From assembly GCA_015143295.1 (NCBI GenBank), contig CM026570.1:21087250-21151249 (forward strand): 64,000 bases of DNA. The letters run 5' to 3'. A program made the translations under genes and the position numbers. The DNA comes from Tetracentron sinense (taxonomy: Eukaryota; Streptophyta; Magnoliopsida; Trochodendrales; Trochodendraceae). Shown here piece after piece: positions 22,483 through 35,133 of the stretch; position 1 is the first letter of the stretch; each line of letters begins with the position of its first letter. The notes under the pieces are model-generated. The model ran no database searches, had not been told where the DNA came from, and was given only the letters and a program-made list of their open reading frames with translations.

Positions 22483-22935
22483 TCACTGATCCTCAAGATA
22501 GCTTATAGGTATCCGATTGTAAGAGCCATTAGGACCATCTTGCAAGCAAGCAGACTTGATATGCAAAAACCTTGAGAGGTCTACCTTGTATATTGTCTTG
22601 TAGCGTGGTACTATGACTTCACCAACCATGGTTAAGCCCAGAATGCACTGCATTTCTTTCAATATTGGACATAGTTCGTTCTTACCAAAACGGAACACCA
22701 TGTATGATGGGTTCCAACACTGGATATCGGCATTTATGAGGCCCCAATTTGGTTTAACCATGGATAAGTCTAAGATGAACCTCATTTTGTAATACTGAGC
22801 CCAAATAAAACATTGACTAGGAGTGAGAGCTTCAATTATTTTTTGGAGGTTGTCATCACATGCCACCTGAGAGGTCAAATGTGCAGGCCGTGATAGTTGA
22901 CCAATTGATTTAACAATCCCTGAAGGTCCTACCAT
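22483..22935 (-). CDS. DUF7745-like ORF1 fragment of element D (150 aa)
   Basis: Open from ATG 22935 to 22483. The centre (WNPSYMVFRFGKNELCPILK, residues about 73-92) matches the pattern of a plant-specific domain often annotated DUF7745, met in ORF1 of Ogre-like elements and in transposon-derived plant genes. Family members are several hundred residues, so this is an N-terminal fragment. Function of the family is unknown. It follows the primer site in the order expected for Ogre ORF1. Recognition is from memory of the motif only. Confidence 0.5.
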   Translation of the reverse strand: MVGPSGIVKSIGQLSRPAHLTSQVACDDNLQKIIEALTPSQCFIWAQYYKMRFILDLSMVKPNWGLINADIQCWNPSYMVFRFGKNELCPILKEMQCILGLTMVGEVIVPRYKTIYKVDLSRFLHIKSACLQDGPNGSYNRIPISYLEDQ

Positions 22936-23783
22936 CTACCTGGACAAAGACAAACTCTGTGTAAGTATATTGTGTATGCAAATGCAAAGATGCTAATGAT
23001 GATTATTGTATTTTTTATTTTTTATTTTGAAGGGGTGTGACAGGGCACATGTGAACCGATAGGGCAGTCGGATAGAGGTTCAACCTGCTTTACCCGGGTT
23101 GTTGGGAACTGGGGGCCTATCAGGTCAATATTGCTGGGGATAAGTCTTGTGAAGACCTGTTTACCTGGGATTTGGACCCCATATGCGATGTCAGGACATA
23201 GGGTCGGATGTGTTTTATTACAAGCACAAGTATGACTCATTACGTGCCCCTAGATGGGCACTTACCTGGGTAAGACTGCCCTAATAGTCAATCATGATTG
23301 AGGACAGGTATAAAGTGCAAGTAGCTTAGGGTTTAAAGTATCCGTCTAGGTGGGCTGCTTGTAAACTATACCTTACCCTATTCTATATGTTGAATGCTAG
23401 GGTAATGCAGGTGTTTCTAAAATGATTAGTCACTTAATACCATATATGCGACTCACTGGTATAGAACACACCTGAAAAGGGACGATTGGCGCAAGCAGGA
23501 ACATTCAGAATCCTTCCTTGAAGATAATCATCCAACAAGTGTAATTCCGCGGACCTCCGAGACTGTTAAGCTTCTAGCTGAGGATATTCATCAAGTAGCC
23601 GTAAGCATATTAAGTCTATCTATTGCGTTTTCACGGGTCATTACACTACTATGATATGCAACGTAAAAAAATACACCCAAAGAGATGAAAGAATTAGTAT
23701 TAGGTTAAAAACTTAGGCATTTGAATAATTTTGAGGTTTTATTTGGCTTAAACTTAGGTTCTGGGTTGAACCTTAAATAAGGA

Positions 23784-23801
23784 TCCCCAACGGAGTCACC
23801 A
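23784..23801 (-). other. Primer binding site of element D
   Basis: On the minus strand TGGTGACTCCGTTGGGGA, four bases after the LTR end (TGCTCACA). TGGCGACTCCGCTGGGGA-like sites are common in Tat/Ogre elements and are usually assigned to an Arg tRNA; the exact tRNA was not checked. Confidence 0.6.
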
Positions 23802-24549
23802 GAGCTGTGAGCACGAATTTTAGTACCCACATTTGGTTTGAGATTAGGAGTTGCCACTTATTAATTCAGAAGGGATAGGTTCCGAATATGGATAAAGTCT
23901 TATAATTTACATGAGAGTCTAGGTAAGAGATTCGATTAAGCCCTAGGGACGGTGTTAGGCACCCTAGGACCCCCATTTTACAATGGTTAACTACTCCTTA
24001 GGTATAAAGCTAAATTAATGTCAAATTTTATTCAAAATGCCTGAGTTTTAGACTATACTAATCTCAGAAAGAAAAAATCCTAACTAGGGTCGAACCTGTG
24101 TTGGGTTGCCTACGTACTCACATGGGGTGAGATCAGACCGAGCGTAGTTCTGGCACATGAGCCCGTGCCGAGGCTAGGGGAGTGTGTGTGTGCACCGGGG
24201 TGACTAAGGGTCTACCCTGGGGCTAGGGGTGGTTGACCAGGTTGGTCAAGTGTATGGTCTGGAGGGTTTGGGCCCGAAGGTCAAGGATTGAGCTTGAAGG
24301 CTTGGGATTGGCCTAGGGCTAAGATCACATGTTTTTTGGTATTTTTGAATTTTTTAGATGTTTTTAGGACTTTCTTATGCTTTTCCCAAGTTAGGTATGT
24401 CTAACCATGGTTGGAAGCTAACTGGGGTTAAGTTTAACCATGGTAAAGGTTCTGGTCTAGTCAGAGAAGGGCCCAGAGAGTACGGCAGGGCCTACAATGG
24501 CCTCCTACCAGGTCTGGGTCTTGGAAGACCACTGTTTTATGAAAATAGT

Positions 24550-24623
24550 GGAATTGGTGGGAGTAATCCCCGCCAATTCCATTTCTTTGCAGAATGGAAT
24601 TGGCGGTAGTTATTCTACCGCCA
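24550..24623 (-). repeat. Two strong inverted repeats in LTR D
   Basis: 24550-24580 pairs GGAATTGG with CCAATTCC around a six-base loop with more G-C pairs inside. 24601-24623 pairs TGGCGGTAG with CTACCGCCA around TTATT, a perfect 9-bp stem. The 14-bp palindrome TTAACCATGGTTAA lies nearby at 24844-24857. Confidence 0.8.
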
Positions 24624-26576
24624 CTACTGCTATTTTCTCAATAGTGGCTTTGTAGCCAAGGTGAAGGTTAGGGGTGAACCAAAATGGGTCAAGAGACTCA
24701 GGGTAGGTTCAGGGGACTTGTCATGAGTCCTGGGCCTGACCTGGGGGTAGGCCCACAGTGGTCATTTACAGTGAGAAGCAGAATACCCAGAATATCAGTG
24801 AACTGTTTATAGACATTTTGGACAGTATTTGATTTTGTTTATTTTAACCATGGTTAAGCTAACCCGGGGGACATGGAAGCACCAGGGATGATAGAGGGAG
24901 GTCTCAGGGACATAAAACAAGCCTTGGAATGGACTAGGCACCCACTATACGAGGCCTAGAGCCACCGAAATGGGAAAGCCCAGAAATTGTGGTATTATGT
25001 TTACCACCATTTTTGTATTTTTTCAGAATTCAAAATTTTTCCCATGGCACTACACCATTATGCTTCCCAGGGATCCCTTATGGATTGAGGGTTCCCTAGA
25101 AGGTTAGGGGATGGTCTGCCTAAATGGTGAGGATATGCACCAAAGCTCTCTATCCTTGAGGGGGTAAGAGGAAGGTAAGGCCCTTGCTCTTGGGTTCGCA
25201 ACAAAAAGAAAATGAACAAAGTCCCCTACAGTAGGACCAGGGGCTCACAAGGCTTTAAAGAAGTAAAAAAATAAGAAGGGTAGGGGAGGACCTTACCCTG
25301 CTATTTTTCTTTCGATGGAGGAGGTGACGGCTGTTGTGGTGGTGCTCAGCTAGAGAAGGGACCTAGGGTGGTTCTTTCTGAATTCGTGAATGAAGGTCCT
25401 CACCACAATTTGAAACAGAGGAGATAAGGGGCCTTTGTTGGGAATTTCAGATTTTCAGAGCTTTTACAGGGAGGTTTTGGCATGGGGGAGTGTCAGACAT
25501 GATGCCCAGAAAAGTCATTTAGATTGTTAGACTCTTATTAATTTGATTAATAAAGACTTCTTCTTAATCTATATTCATTATGGGTAATTGACCATGACCA
25601 TGAGATGATCTATATGATATGAGATATCAATAAAGGTTCATAGGATATATTGTAGGAAAGTTATGTGATTGGATTATCACAGGTAGATATAACTTTCCAG
25701 TTCCTTATACCTTATATAGTCACAGCTGTGGGTGAAGCTGGGGTACTTCACTTATATGGCTGCCAGAATGCTAAGACATTCTCAATAATTGAGATATAGT
25801 TCTATCTCGAACTATTGTAGTGGAGACTACACATCGGCATATGGGTGCTTAAATGTACACTGACTGATTGCATTCAATGAGAGACCTCTTGCATAAACAT
25901 ACTATCAGATAGTTGGTCTCTCATTCACATTGAACGGTTTCTATGATCCTTAGCTCTGATGAGTTCATCTATGACTGAGCAGTGACCTGAATGTTTTGAT
26001 TCCACCAACGTATTTTCTAACTTAGGAAATACAATATAGTGACAGTTGGATAATCAGAAAGCTGTTTCGAGTCATGATGAATTTCAAACAAGAAATTCAT
26101 GCTCATTAATTTGAGAGATTATTCAAGTTCCGAGTAAGACAGTTGATTAAGTTCAAATCTTGCGCAGGTGATTTTGAAAACAAAATAAGTTTTGAAATAT
26201 ACTTTTACTAAAAGGTATCATACTTATAAAAGGATTTTCTCAAAATGTTTTTATAAAAAATTGTTTCTCATGGCTTAATCATAAGTCTTGGAAACCGGAT
26301 GATTTGCAATAGGCTATAAGTTAGATAGTATGTCAATCTTGAAGGCCTATTAGGGATAATGTATTTGGAAGGATAAATCGAATGTAAAAGTTCATGTGGT
26401 GGGATCCGTAATTGTTAATGTTCATACACTGGGATTCAATTATAACATGGATATCTCACGTCACTTGCAATTCTGATGTAATTCCTGTTTAGGGTTAATG
26501 GGATAACATTGGGTAAGCCAGGATAAGAATGTCCCAGAGTAATCTGTGGAGGTGCTCACATAAAAAATACAAGCTC

Positions 26577-26682
26577 AATAATTGATTAAAACTTAATCAA
26601 TTATTTAAGTGATTTAAAGTTAATCATTAATTAAATAGATTAAAAGTTAATCTATTGTTTAAATTAATTGTTAATTTAAACT
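26577..26682 (+). repeat. Four consecutive TTAA-core hairpins in the copia E LTR
   Basis: Each has the form N-TTAA-3 nt-TTAA-N'. Stems include ATAATTGATTAA/TTAATCAATTAT, AATAGATTAA/TTAATCTATT and GTTTAAATTAA/TTAATTTAAAC. The second (TGATTTAA/TTAATCA) is one base off perfect, but its copy near 34028-34046 is perfect. Outer arms differ from hairpin to hairpin yet remain self-complementary. Confidence 0.85.
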
Positions 26683-26995
26683 AAGGGATTATTTTAGTAA
26701 TTATTTGATTAACATAATTAAAAGATAAATGGGTTTGACCCATATCCATAAACCCATTAAAATGGACCTTTAATATGGGCCAAAGTCCATGGGTTTAAAC
26801 CCTAGGGTGGGGCACCCACTTGAGGAATCCTAATTGGATTAGGATTATGTTAATTGAATAATTGTTGAAAGATAATTCCTATAGTTATGGAATTAAAATC
26901 CAATTGTTGGATTGCAATAAGGATGAGGATAAGTTGTAATTGGATTACAACTTGGAGTGTTTAACTCCTCAAACTCCACGCCCCCTTGAAGCTCA

Positions 26996-27016
26996 CCCCC
27001 CCCCCCCCCCCCCCCC
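26996..27016 (+). repeat. 21-base poly-C run
   Basis: Uninterrupted C run in the 5' LTR of E. The 3' LTR has an interrupted version (C6, T, C6 near 34420). Run length may be affected by sequencing. Confidence 0.9.
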
Positions 27017-27254
27017 TCTTTGGTTTAGGTTTCCTAGTTTGACTAGGATTCCTCTCTTGTGTTGGATGTTGACTTATCCCTTTTAATTAAGGAATCCTCT
27101 TTTAATAGAGACTCTTTAATTTGTAGGATTACTATAACTAAAGTAGTTATAGATTTAGTAGGAGTTTAATTAATTAATAGTAAGAGTTATTATTAATTAA
27201 TAATTCCTACTAGATAAGTTGTAGTTGGAATAGGATTAGGATAGGATCCTAGTC

Positions 27255-27262
27255 TATATATA
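27255..27262 (+). promoter_or_regulatory. TATA box of the copia E 5' LTR
   Basis: TATATATA followed by CCCCAAC and then a CT-rich leader; the same at 34670-34677 in the 3' LTR. Confidence 0.65.
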
Positions 27263-27723
27263 CCCCAACAACCTAGACCATTAAGTACTTTTTTCCAGAA
27301 TTTTTCTCTCCTCTCCTCTCTCTCTCCAAACAGTGAGACCCTAGGGATCCCCCTAGGGATTTTCGTGAGCTTCTAAGGTGGAGCAAGTTGGGTTTCGTTT
27401 ATTCTAGGGTTTTGAACCTTAGTACTTTTGGTGATAGAAGGTTTACACCATTACTCTATCTTCTTCCTCTTGCTTCTATAATTCCAAAGGAGATTCTAAA
27501 GCTTCGAGGGGATAGCGAAGAACAAGGATCAAGCTTCTAGTATTTTTTCAGAGAAATCTCTACAAAGAGTTCTGACGGTTCGAGTGGATTAAGCTTCACC
27601 GGTGAACATCATTCATCGAGTTGATATGACTAAAACTCTTAGATAATTTTGTTGCTTTCTATGGTGTTAAGATCTAAGGGGATCCAGTTTCCGCATAAAT
27701 TTTTATCCGGATCCTCCTTTAAG

Positions 27724-27735
27724 TGGTATCAGAGC
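27724..27735 (+). other. Primer binding site of copia E (tRNA-iMet)
   Basis: TGGTATCAGAGC directly after the 5' LTR end. Confidence 0.95.
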
Positions 27736-28921
27736 TCATGGTTAGGAGTATTTTTTGTTTATTTTGATACGGTAATTAAATGAATAAATTTATTCATGAG
27801 ATGAATTTAATTTAGATCTATTTAATATTGCTCGTAGTTTTTATTATTTTATTTGTTCATGAGATGAATGAATAAATATTTATTATGTTATTGAATGAAA
27901 TTTGAAAATTAAATAAAATTTTAAAACTAATATTATATGTGATATAATTAAATTCAAAATAAAGAGTTTAATTTGAAATTCCTTTTAATTGATTTGATCA
28001 TTTAATATATATTTATTAATTGCTTAAAATAGTTAATAAAGGGCAGATTCATTCGGTTTCCCTAAAAAAGGGCGAATGAAATACTGGCTTTTCTAAGGCC
28101 ATTTAAATTCTGTTTAATGCATTGGTGGCGATGCTGTTAAGGAGGATGTTGCGATGTGATCTCGATAAGATGATAAAGGAAGGGATCGCGAAGGAGTTTG
28201 CGAGCTGCCTTTATTCTTATCTCATTCTATTACATCCATTCATTTTAATTTATTGATCTGTAGCAATTAATCTCGTATATTATTGTTTTTATTATCATGA
28301 GATGATAGTTGTTTATTTTATTATGAGATGATATCTATTTATATGTTTAATTATTATGTTGAAATAATTGCCCTTGATATATCATGTGTATATAAGACTG
28401 GGGACAAGTCCCTACATATTATGATCTTCTGCCATACACTATGTGATCCTATAGAGGGGAGTGTGAGTAAGCTGACAGGCCAAAGCCAGGCCCAATCCCT
28501 CTCACCTATGTGTGAACATGGTGAAAATTGAATAAACAAATAGTGGGAGCAATAACGCCAAAGCGTGAGCTTTCGCTAGGTGTTTATTAGTTTCATGGTA
28601 GGTGGGCACATGAATAAGAGATATTATACAATAACGCCAAAGCATGAGTATAACATCCCTTATAGATCAGACAGTAGATCGAATACTCCTAAATTCACAA
28701 GATGAGATCTATGAAATTGGAGAAGATAGTTTCTATCTGCCTATTCAAGGTGATATGATGATGTGCCCAAAGGCAGGATTACATAAGCCAGTGTCTAGGT
28801 TTTCGATGCCAATTGATTCTTCCCAAATTGGCAATACCATTAGAAATAGACCCATAATCTAATAGGTATTAATGAATACAATAGATCCCTAATACTGTCT
28901 ATTTTTTCATTTGATTAGATC
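27736..28921 (+). other. Long AT-rich leader of copia E
   Basis: About 1.2 kb between primer site and gag ATG. AATAACGCCAAAGC(G/A)TGAG occurs twice (28550 and 28631 areas). Small frames at 28328-28531 and 28644-28862 show no domain and are not called as genes. Confidence 0.5.
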
Positions 28922-29770
28922 ATGACAGGCCTACACCCATTGACTGAAATTCTTTGTGATGAAAAGTTAGTTGCAGCTAACTATGTAGACTGGAAAAGAA
29001 AGATTAGAATTGTATTTGCCGTGGATAACCTTGACCTATGTCTTAAGACACCTAAGCCCGAAATTCCTCCAGATGCTTCATCGGCCCAAATGGCTGAGTT
29101 AGAGCAATGGGAGAGGTCCAATCAGATGACCAAATGTTACATACTGGCTTCGATGTCTAACATTTTGCAAAGCCAGCATGAACACATGGATAAGGCTTCT
29201 GACATTTTGCAAAACCTTCATGAGATGTTTGGTGAGCAAAATAGGTCAGCTTGACAAGTAAAGTTGAAATCCCTTGTTAACACCAAGATGGCTGAGGGGA
29301 CTCCAGGCAGGGAGCACATCATAAAGATGATGGGCTTATTGAATGAACTGGAAATTCTTGTTGGAGAGATGGATGCCATCACTCAAGTTGACATTGTTTT
29401 GCAGTCATTCCCTTTGTCCTTCAATTCGTTCGTATTAAATTATAATATGAACAAGAGTGAAATGTCACTTAGTGAGCTTATAAACTCACTTGTGGCTATA
29501 GAAGATTTGATCAAAAAGTCAACTAAAGGTGAAACTTTAATCGTCAATAAACCTGATACCTCTAAGAAATCTAAAAATTTAGAAAATGGAATAAGGCAAA
29601 AGAAAGTTTAAAGACAATAAGGGTAAGGCAAGAGTTGCCAAAGGTTCTTCAGGGAAAGCTGGCAAGGAAAACAAAGGCAATGGAAAGTGTTTCCACTTTG
29701 GTAAAATAGGCCACTAGAAGAGGAATTGTAGGACTTACCTCACAACTCTTAAGAAGGGTGGCGGAAGTAC
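28922..29770 (+). pseudogene. copia E gag
   Basis: Open 28922-29254 (TGLHPLTEILCDEKLVAANY, then VDWKRKIRIVF), an in-frame TGA at 29255-29257, then open again in the same frame 29264-29611. This is the copia capsid (UBN2-like) region. A zinc-knuckle remnant near 29685-29730 reads C-F-H-F-G-K-I-G-H-stop-K-R-N-C: the second Cys is Phe and a TAG interrupts. Not functional. Confidence 0.85.
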
Positions 29771-29777
29771 TCAAGGT

Positions 29778-32700
29778 ATGAGATGCTTTGAAGTACTTAT
29801 TACTATTGAGTCTAACTTTCTAGACGGTCCTCCTAACTCATGGTGCATGGATTCTGGATCCACTATACACATTTGCAATTGTTTGCAGGGGTTCAAGGAA
29901 ACCAGAAAGCCGACCAAACAGGAGCAGAAGCTTAAAGTTGGCTCCGGTGCAAATGTTGTAGTGAAGTCAATCGGCTTGTTTACTCCTTATTTACCTAATG
30001 GAAAGACATTAATTTTAGAAGACTACTTTTATGTGCCTTCTGCACATCGTAATTTGATTTCAGTATCTAGACTCTTATTTTATGGATTCTCTATCAATTT
30101 TAATTCAATTGTTGAAATTAAGAAATATGGAATGGTCTTGATAACTAATAATCTCATTAATGGCCTTTATTTAATATTTCCATTGGTAAATAATGAATGT
30201 CTGCAAAGTAACAATGTCTCATCATCTAGAATGTCTGGAATAAAGAGACACTGCATTGAGTCTACTTATCTTTAGCATAAGAGACTTGGTCACATTAATC
30301 TTGATAGGATCAAGAGGTTAGTAATAGATGGTCCCCTTAACTTCCTCAAGGTAGAACCACTCTCTACTTGCGAGTCTTGTCTCGAAGGGAAGATGACCAA
30401 GAAGCCTTACCCTCAAAAAGGTAGGAAGAGCCGAAGAAAAGTTAAGACTAATACATAGTGATGTATGTGGTCCATTTAACATTGTTGCACGAGGTCAATA
30501 CCGGTATTTTGTCATATTTACCGATGATTATTCCAGATATGGATATGTCTATTTAATGCAACACAAATCTGACACCTTTGAAAAGTGTAAAGAATTCAGA
30601 TTAGAAGTTGAGAATCAAACTGTCAAATCCATACAGACACTTCGATCAGATCGAGGTGGTGAATACGTCACCAACGAGTTTATGGATTACTTAAGGGATA
30701 ATGGGATTATCTCGCAATGGACAAGTCCTGCCTCTTCTCAACAAAATGGAGTTTCTGAAAGAAGAAATCGGACCTTATTAGATATGGTTCGCTCTATGAT
30801 GAATCATGCCGATGTTCCTTCATATCTTTTGGGATGTGCTATACAAACTGTAATTTATATTCTGAATTGGGTTCCATCTAAGTCTATTCCGGTTACACTC
30901 TATGAATTGTGGACTGGGTGAAAACCTAGTTTACAACATCTAAGGGTATGGGGTTGTCCTGCGCATGTTCGCAAACTCGAACCCACTAAGTTGGAATCTA
31001 GGATAGAGAAATGGAATTTTGTAGGATATCCAAAAGAAACTAAGGGTTTCTATTTCTACTCCAAGGCAGACCAAACAATAGTTGTTAGGCTTCATGCCAC
31101 TTTCTTGGAGGAAGAAATGGATCTCCTTAAAAAGGTTAAATTTTATGAGATGAAAGACAACACAACCAGTATCCAACCTGAACCTAATCCTTCCACTTTA
31201 ACTTCTCCTAATTTTGTTCCACTGAGAAGGTCTGAAAGAGATTCTAGACCATCGGATAGACTTCAGTATTACAATAATGAAGTTTATCTAGTTACCCCTG
31301 ATGATGAGGATATAGATCCTAATACTTATTAGGAAGCTACATTGGATGTAGATGCATCTGAATGGAATAAAGCCATGAATGCTGAAATAGATTCCATGTA
31401 TGACAATGGCGTCTGGACTTTAGTAGATTCACCAGATGGTATAAGGCCAATTGGATGCAAATGGATTGACAAAAGGAAGAAGGGTGCCGATGGTAACGTG
31501 GAGACCTATAAAGGTAGACTTGTTGTAAAAGGTTATACTCAAATTCAAGGAGTTGATTATGAGGATACCTTTTCACCTGTAGCTATGCTCAAATCCATTA
31601 GGATATTCTAGCTATAGCTGCACACCATGACTATGAGATATGGCAAATGGATGTCAATACTGCCTTCCTTAACGGAATGTTAGATGAAGACATCTATATG
31701 AAACAACAAAAGGGCTTCATTGCTCCTAACCAGGAGAACATGGTATGCAAACTCAACAAGTCGATATATGGTTTGAAACAAGCTTCAAGAAGCTGGAACC
31801 AAAGATTTGATCTTTCCATCAAAGAATTTGGATTCCAAAATAATTTAGAGGAATCTTGTATATTCAAGAAGGATAGTGGGAGAGCGGTAGTATACCTAAT
31901 TCTTTATATAGATGACATCCTACTCATTGGGAATGATGTAGGGATGTTGTCATCAGTCAAGATATGGCTTTCTCAGCATTTATCAATGAAAGATTTGGGA
32001 GAGGCATCTTATATTCTCGGAATAAAGATTCTAAGAGATAGGAAATGCCGAATGTTGGGATTAAGCCAAACTTCCTACATGGACAAGATTTTGTCTAGGT
32101 ACAGTATGAGTGATTGTAAGACAACACTCATTCCTTTTAGACATAGTGTCATTTTGTCTAAGAAGATGACCCCTATATTAACTGATGAGATCGAGCAGAT
32201 AAAGAGGTGTCCTTATGCTTCGGTTGTTGGGAGCCTCATGTATGACATCTTATGTACTGGATCGGATATCTGTCATACAATGGGAGTTGTTAGTCGGTTC
32301 CAAAGCAATCCAGGTGTTAATCATTGGACTGTAGTGAAGCACATTATGAAGTACCTGAAAAGGACTAGGGATTATGTGCTTACCTTTCAATTAGAAGATT
32401 TAGTTGGACTGGGTTATAATGATTCTGATTTCCAATCTGATCAGGACAATAGAGCTTCTACATCTAGGTATGTGTTCACACTAGGTGGTGCTGCTGTCAG
32501 TTGGCGCAGCATAAAACAGAAGAGTATTGCTGACTCCACCACAAAAGCAGAATATATTGCAGCTTCAGAAGCAACAAAAGAAGAAATCTAGTTCAAAATG
32601 TTTTTGCAAGAGCTAGGAAATGTTTCTTCAGCACTCAAACCTATCACTCTCTTCTGTGATAGTAATGGTGCAGTAGCCCATAGCAAAGAACCTAGGAACC

Positions 32701-32885
32701 ACAAAAAGATGAAACATGTGGAGCGGAAGTATTATCTCATTCGAGAGATCATTAATAAGCAAGATTTAGTGGTTACAAAGATTAGGTCTCAACTTAATTT
32801 TGCTGATCCGATGACCAAGGCTTTCTCAGATAAATTATTTGTAACACACTTAGATAGTATGAGAATGAAATATATGGCACAGTGA
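29778..32885 (+). pseudogene. copia E pol: protease, integrase, RT, RNase H
   Basis: Protease with WCMDSGSTIHICN near 29845; pre-integrase with HKRLGHINLDRI after a TAG at 30273-30275; integrase with IHSDVCGPF, TDDYSRYGYV, LRSDRGGEY and SSQQNGVSERRNR (30440-30780); RT with WQMDVNTAFLNGMLDEDIYM, YGLKQASRSW and an intact catalytic pair in YIDDILLIG (Asp codons 31911-31916); RNase H with STTKAEYIAASEATKEEI and CDSNGAVAHSK. Stops at 30919-30921, 31330-31332, 31609-31611 and 32589-32591 break it; several are TGG-to-TAG or CGA-to-TGA type by comparison with the family. Confidence 0.88.
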
Positions 32886-32890
32886 CTTTT

Positions 32891-32906
32891 AGGGAAAGTG
32901 GGAGAA
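32891..32906 (+). other. Polypurine tract of copia E
   Basis: AGGGAAAGTGGGAGAA immediately before the 3' LTR start TGTTAGACATG. Confidence 0.85.
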
Positions 32907-35133
32907 TGTTAGACATGATGCCCAGAAAAGTCATTTAGATCGTTAGACACTAATTAATTTGATTAATAAAGACTTTTTCTTAATCTATTGTGTATTCATT
33001 ATGGGTAATTGACCATGATCATGAGATGATCTATATGATATGAGATATCGATAAAGGTCCATAGGATATATTGTAGGAAGGTTATGTGATTGGATTATCA
33101 CAAGCAGATATAACTTTCCGGTTTCTTATACCTTATATAGTCACAGCTGTGGGTGAAGCAGCGCACTTCACTTATATAGTTGCCAGAATGCTAAGATGTT
33201 CTCAATAGTTGAGATATACTTCTACCTCGAACTATTGTAGTGGAGACTACACATTGACATATGGGTGCTAAAATGTACACTGACTGATTGTATTCAATGA
33301 GAGACCTCTTGTATAAACATACTATCAAAGAGTTGGTCTCTCATTCACATTGAACGATTTCGATGATCCTTAGATCTGATGAGTTCATTTATGACTGAGC
33401 AGTGATCTGACTGTTTTGATTCCACCAACATATTTTCTAACTTAGGGAATACAATACAGTGACAATTGGATAATCAGAAAGCTGTTCGAGTCATGATAAA
33501 TTTCAAACAAGAAATCCAAGCTCATTAATTTAAGAGATTATCCAAGTTCCGGGTAAGATAGTTGATTAAGTTCAAATCCTGCGCAGGTGATTTTGAAAAA
33601 AAAATAAGTTTTGAAATATATTTTTATTAAAAGGTATTATACTTATAAAAGGATTTTCTCAAAATGTTTTTCATGAAAAATTGTTTCTCAAGGCTTAATC
33701 ATAAGTCTTGGAAACCCGGATGATTTACAATGGGCTATGGGTTAGATGGTATGTCAATCTCGAAGGCCCATTAGGGATAATGTATTTGGAAGGATAGATC
33801 AAATTTAAAAATTCATGTGACATGAGCCGTAATGGTTAATGTTCATACACTGGGATTCAACTACAACATGGATATCTCACATCACTTGCAATTCCGATGT
33901 AATTCCTGTTTAGGGTCAATGGGATAATATTGGGTAAGCTAGGGTAAGAATCTCCCAGAGCAATCTGTGGAGGTGCTCACATAAAAAATACAAGCTCAAT
34001 AATTGATTAAAAGTTAATCAATTATTTAAGTGATTAAAAGTTAATCATTAATTAAATAGATTAAAAGTTAATCTATTGTTTAAATTAATTTTTAAGTTAA
34101 ACTTTGGGATTATTTAAGTAATTATTTGATTAACATAATTAAAGGGGAAATTGGTTTGACCCATATCCATAAACCCATTAAAATTGACCTTTAATATGGG
34201 CCAAAGCCCATGAGTTTAAACCCAAGGGTGGGGCGCCCACCTGAGGAATCCTAATTGGATTAGGATTATGTTAATTGAATAATTGTTGAAATATAATTCC
34301 TATAATTATGGAATTAAAATCCAATTGTTGGATTGTAATAAGAATGAGGATAAGTTGTAATTGGATTACAACTTGGAGTGTTTAACTCCTCAAACTCCAC
34401 GCCCCCTTGAAGCTCATGCCCCCCTCCCCCCTCTTTGGTTTAGGTTTCCTAGTTTGACTAGGATTCCTCACTTGTGTTGGATGTTGACTTATCCCTTTTA
34501 ATTAAGGAATCCTCTTTTAATAGGGACTCTTTATTTAGTAGGATTACTATAACTAAAGTAGTTATAGATTAAGTAGGAGTTTAATTAATTAATAGTAAGA
34601 GTTATTATTAATTGATAATTCCTAATAGATAAGTTGTACTTGGAATAGGATTAGGATAGGATCCTAGTCTATATATACCCCAACACCCTAGACCATTAAG
34701 TACTTTTTTTCAGAATTTTTCTCTCCTCTCCTCTCTCTCTCCAAACCGTGAGACCCTAGGGAACCCCTAGGGATTTTCGTGAGCTTCTAAGGTGGAGCAA
34801 GTTGGGTTTCATTTATTCTAGGGTTTTGAACCTTAGTACTTTTGGTGATAGAAGGTCTACACCATTACCCCATCTTCTTCCTCTTGCTTCTATAATTCCA
34901 AAGGAGATTCTAAAGCTTCATGGGGATAGCGAAGAACAAGGATCGAGTTTCTAGTATTTTTTCAGAGAAATCTCTACAAAGAGTTCTGACGGTTTGAGTG
35001 GATAAGCTTCACCGGTGAACATCATTCACCAAGGTGATATGACTAAAACTCTTAGATAATTTTGATGCTTTTTATGACGTTAAGATCTAAGGGGATCCAG
35101 TTTTCGCTTAAATTTTTATCTGTATCCCCCTTT
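32907..35133 (+). repeat. 3' LTR of copia E
   Basis: About 2227 bp, colinear with 25501-27720 including the four hairpins (about 33999-34106), TATA box and leader. End set at the last base shared with the 5' LTR. Confidence 0.88.

Larger units (their letters stand above)
25501..27720 (+). repeat. 5' LTR of copia E
   Basis: Starts TGTCAGACATGATGCCC; the 3' copy starts TGTTAGACATG. Holds four consecutive short-loop hairpins (26577-26682), a 21-base C run (26996-27016) and a TATA box (27255-27262) followed by a CT-rich leader. Confidence 0.88.
25501..35133 (+). mobile_element. Ty1/copia retrotransposon E, decayed, in LTR D
   Basis: Two LTRs of about 2.2 kb, iMet primer site, gag, protease, integrase, RT, RNase H in copia order, purine tract, 3' LTR. 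It sits inside LTR D, whose two halves continue on either side. The LTRs differ by many substitutions and small indels, so it is older than A. I could not identify a clean 5-bp duplication: GGGAG precedes it and GAGAA follows. Lineage within copia not assigned. Confidence 0.9.
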
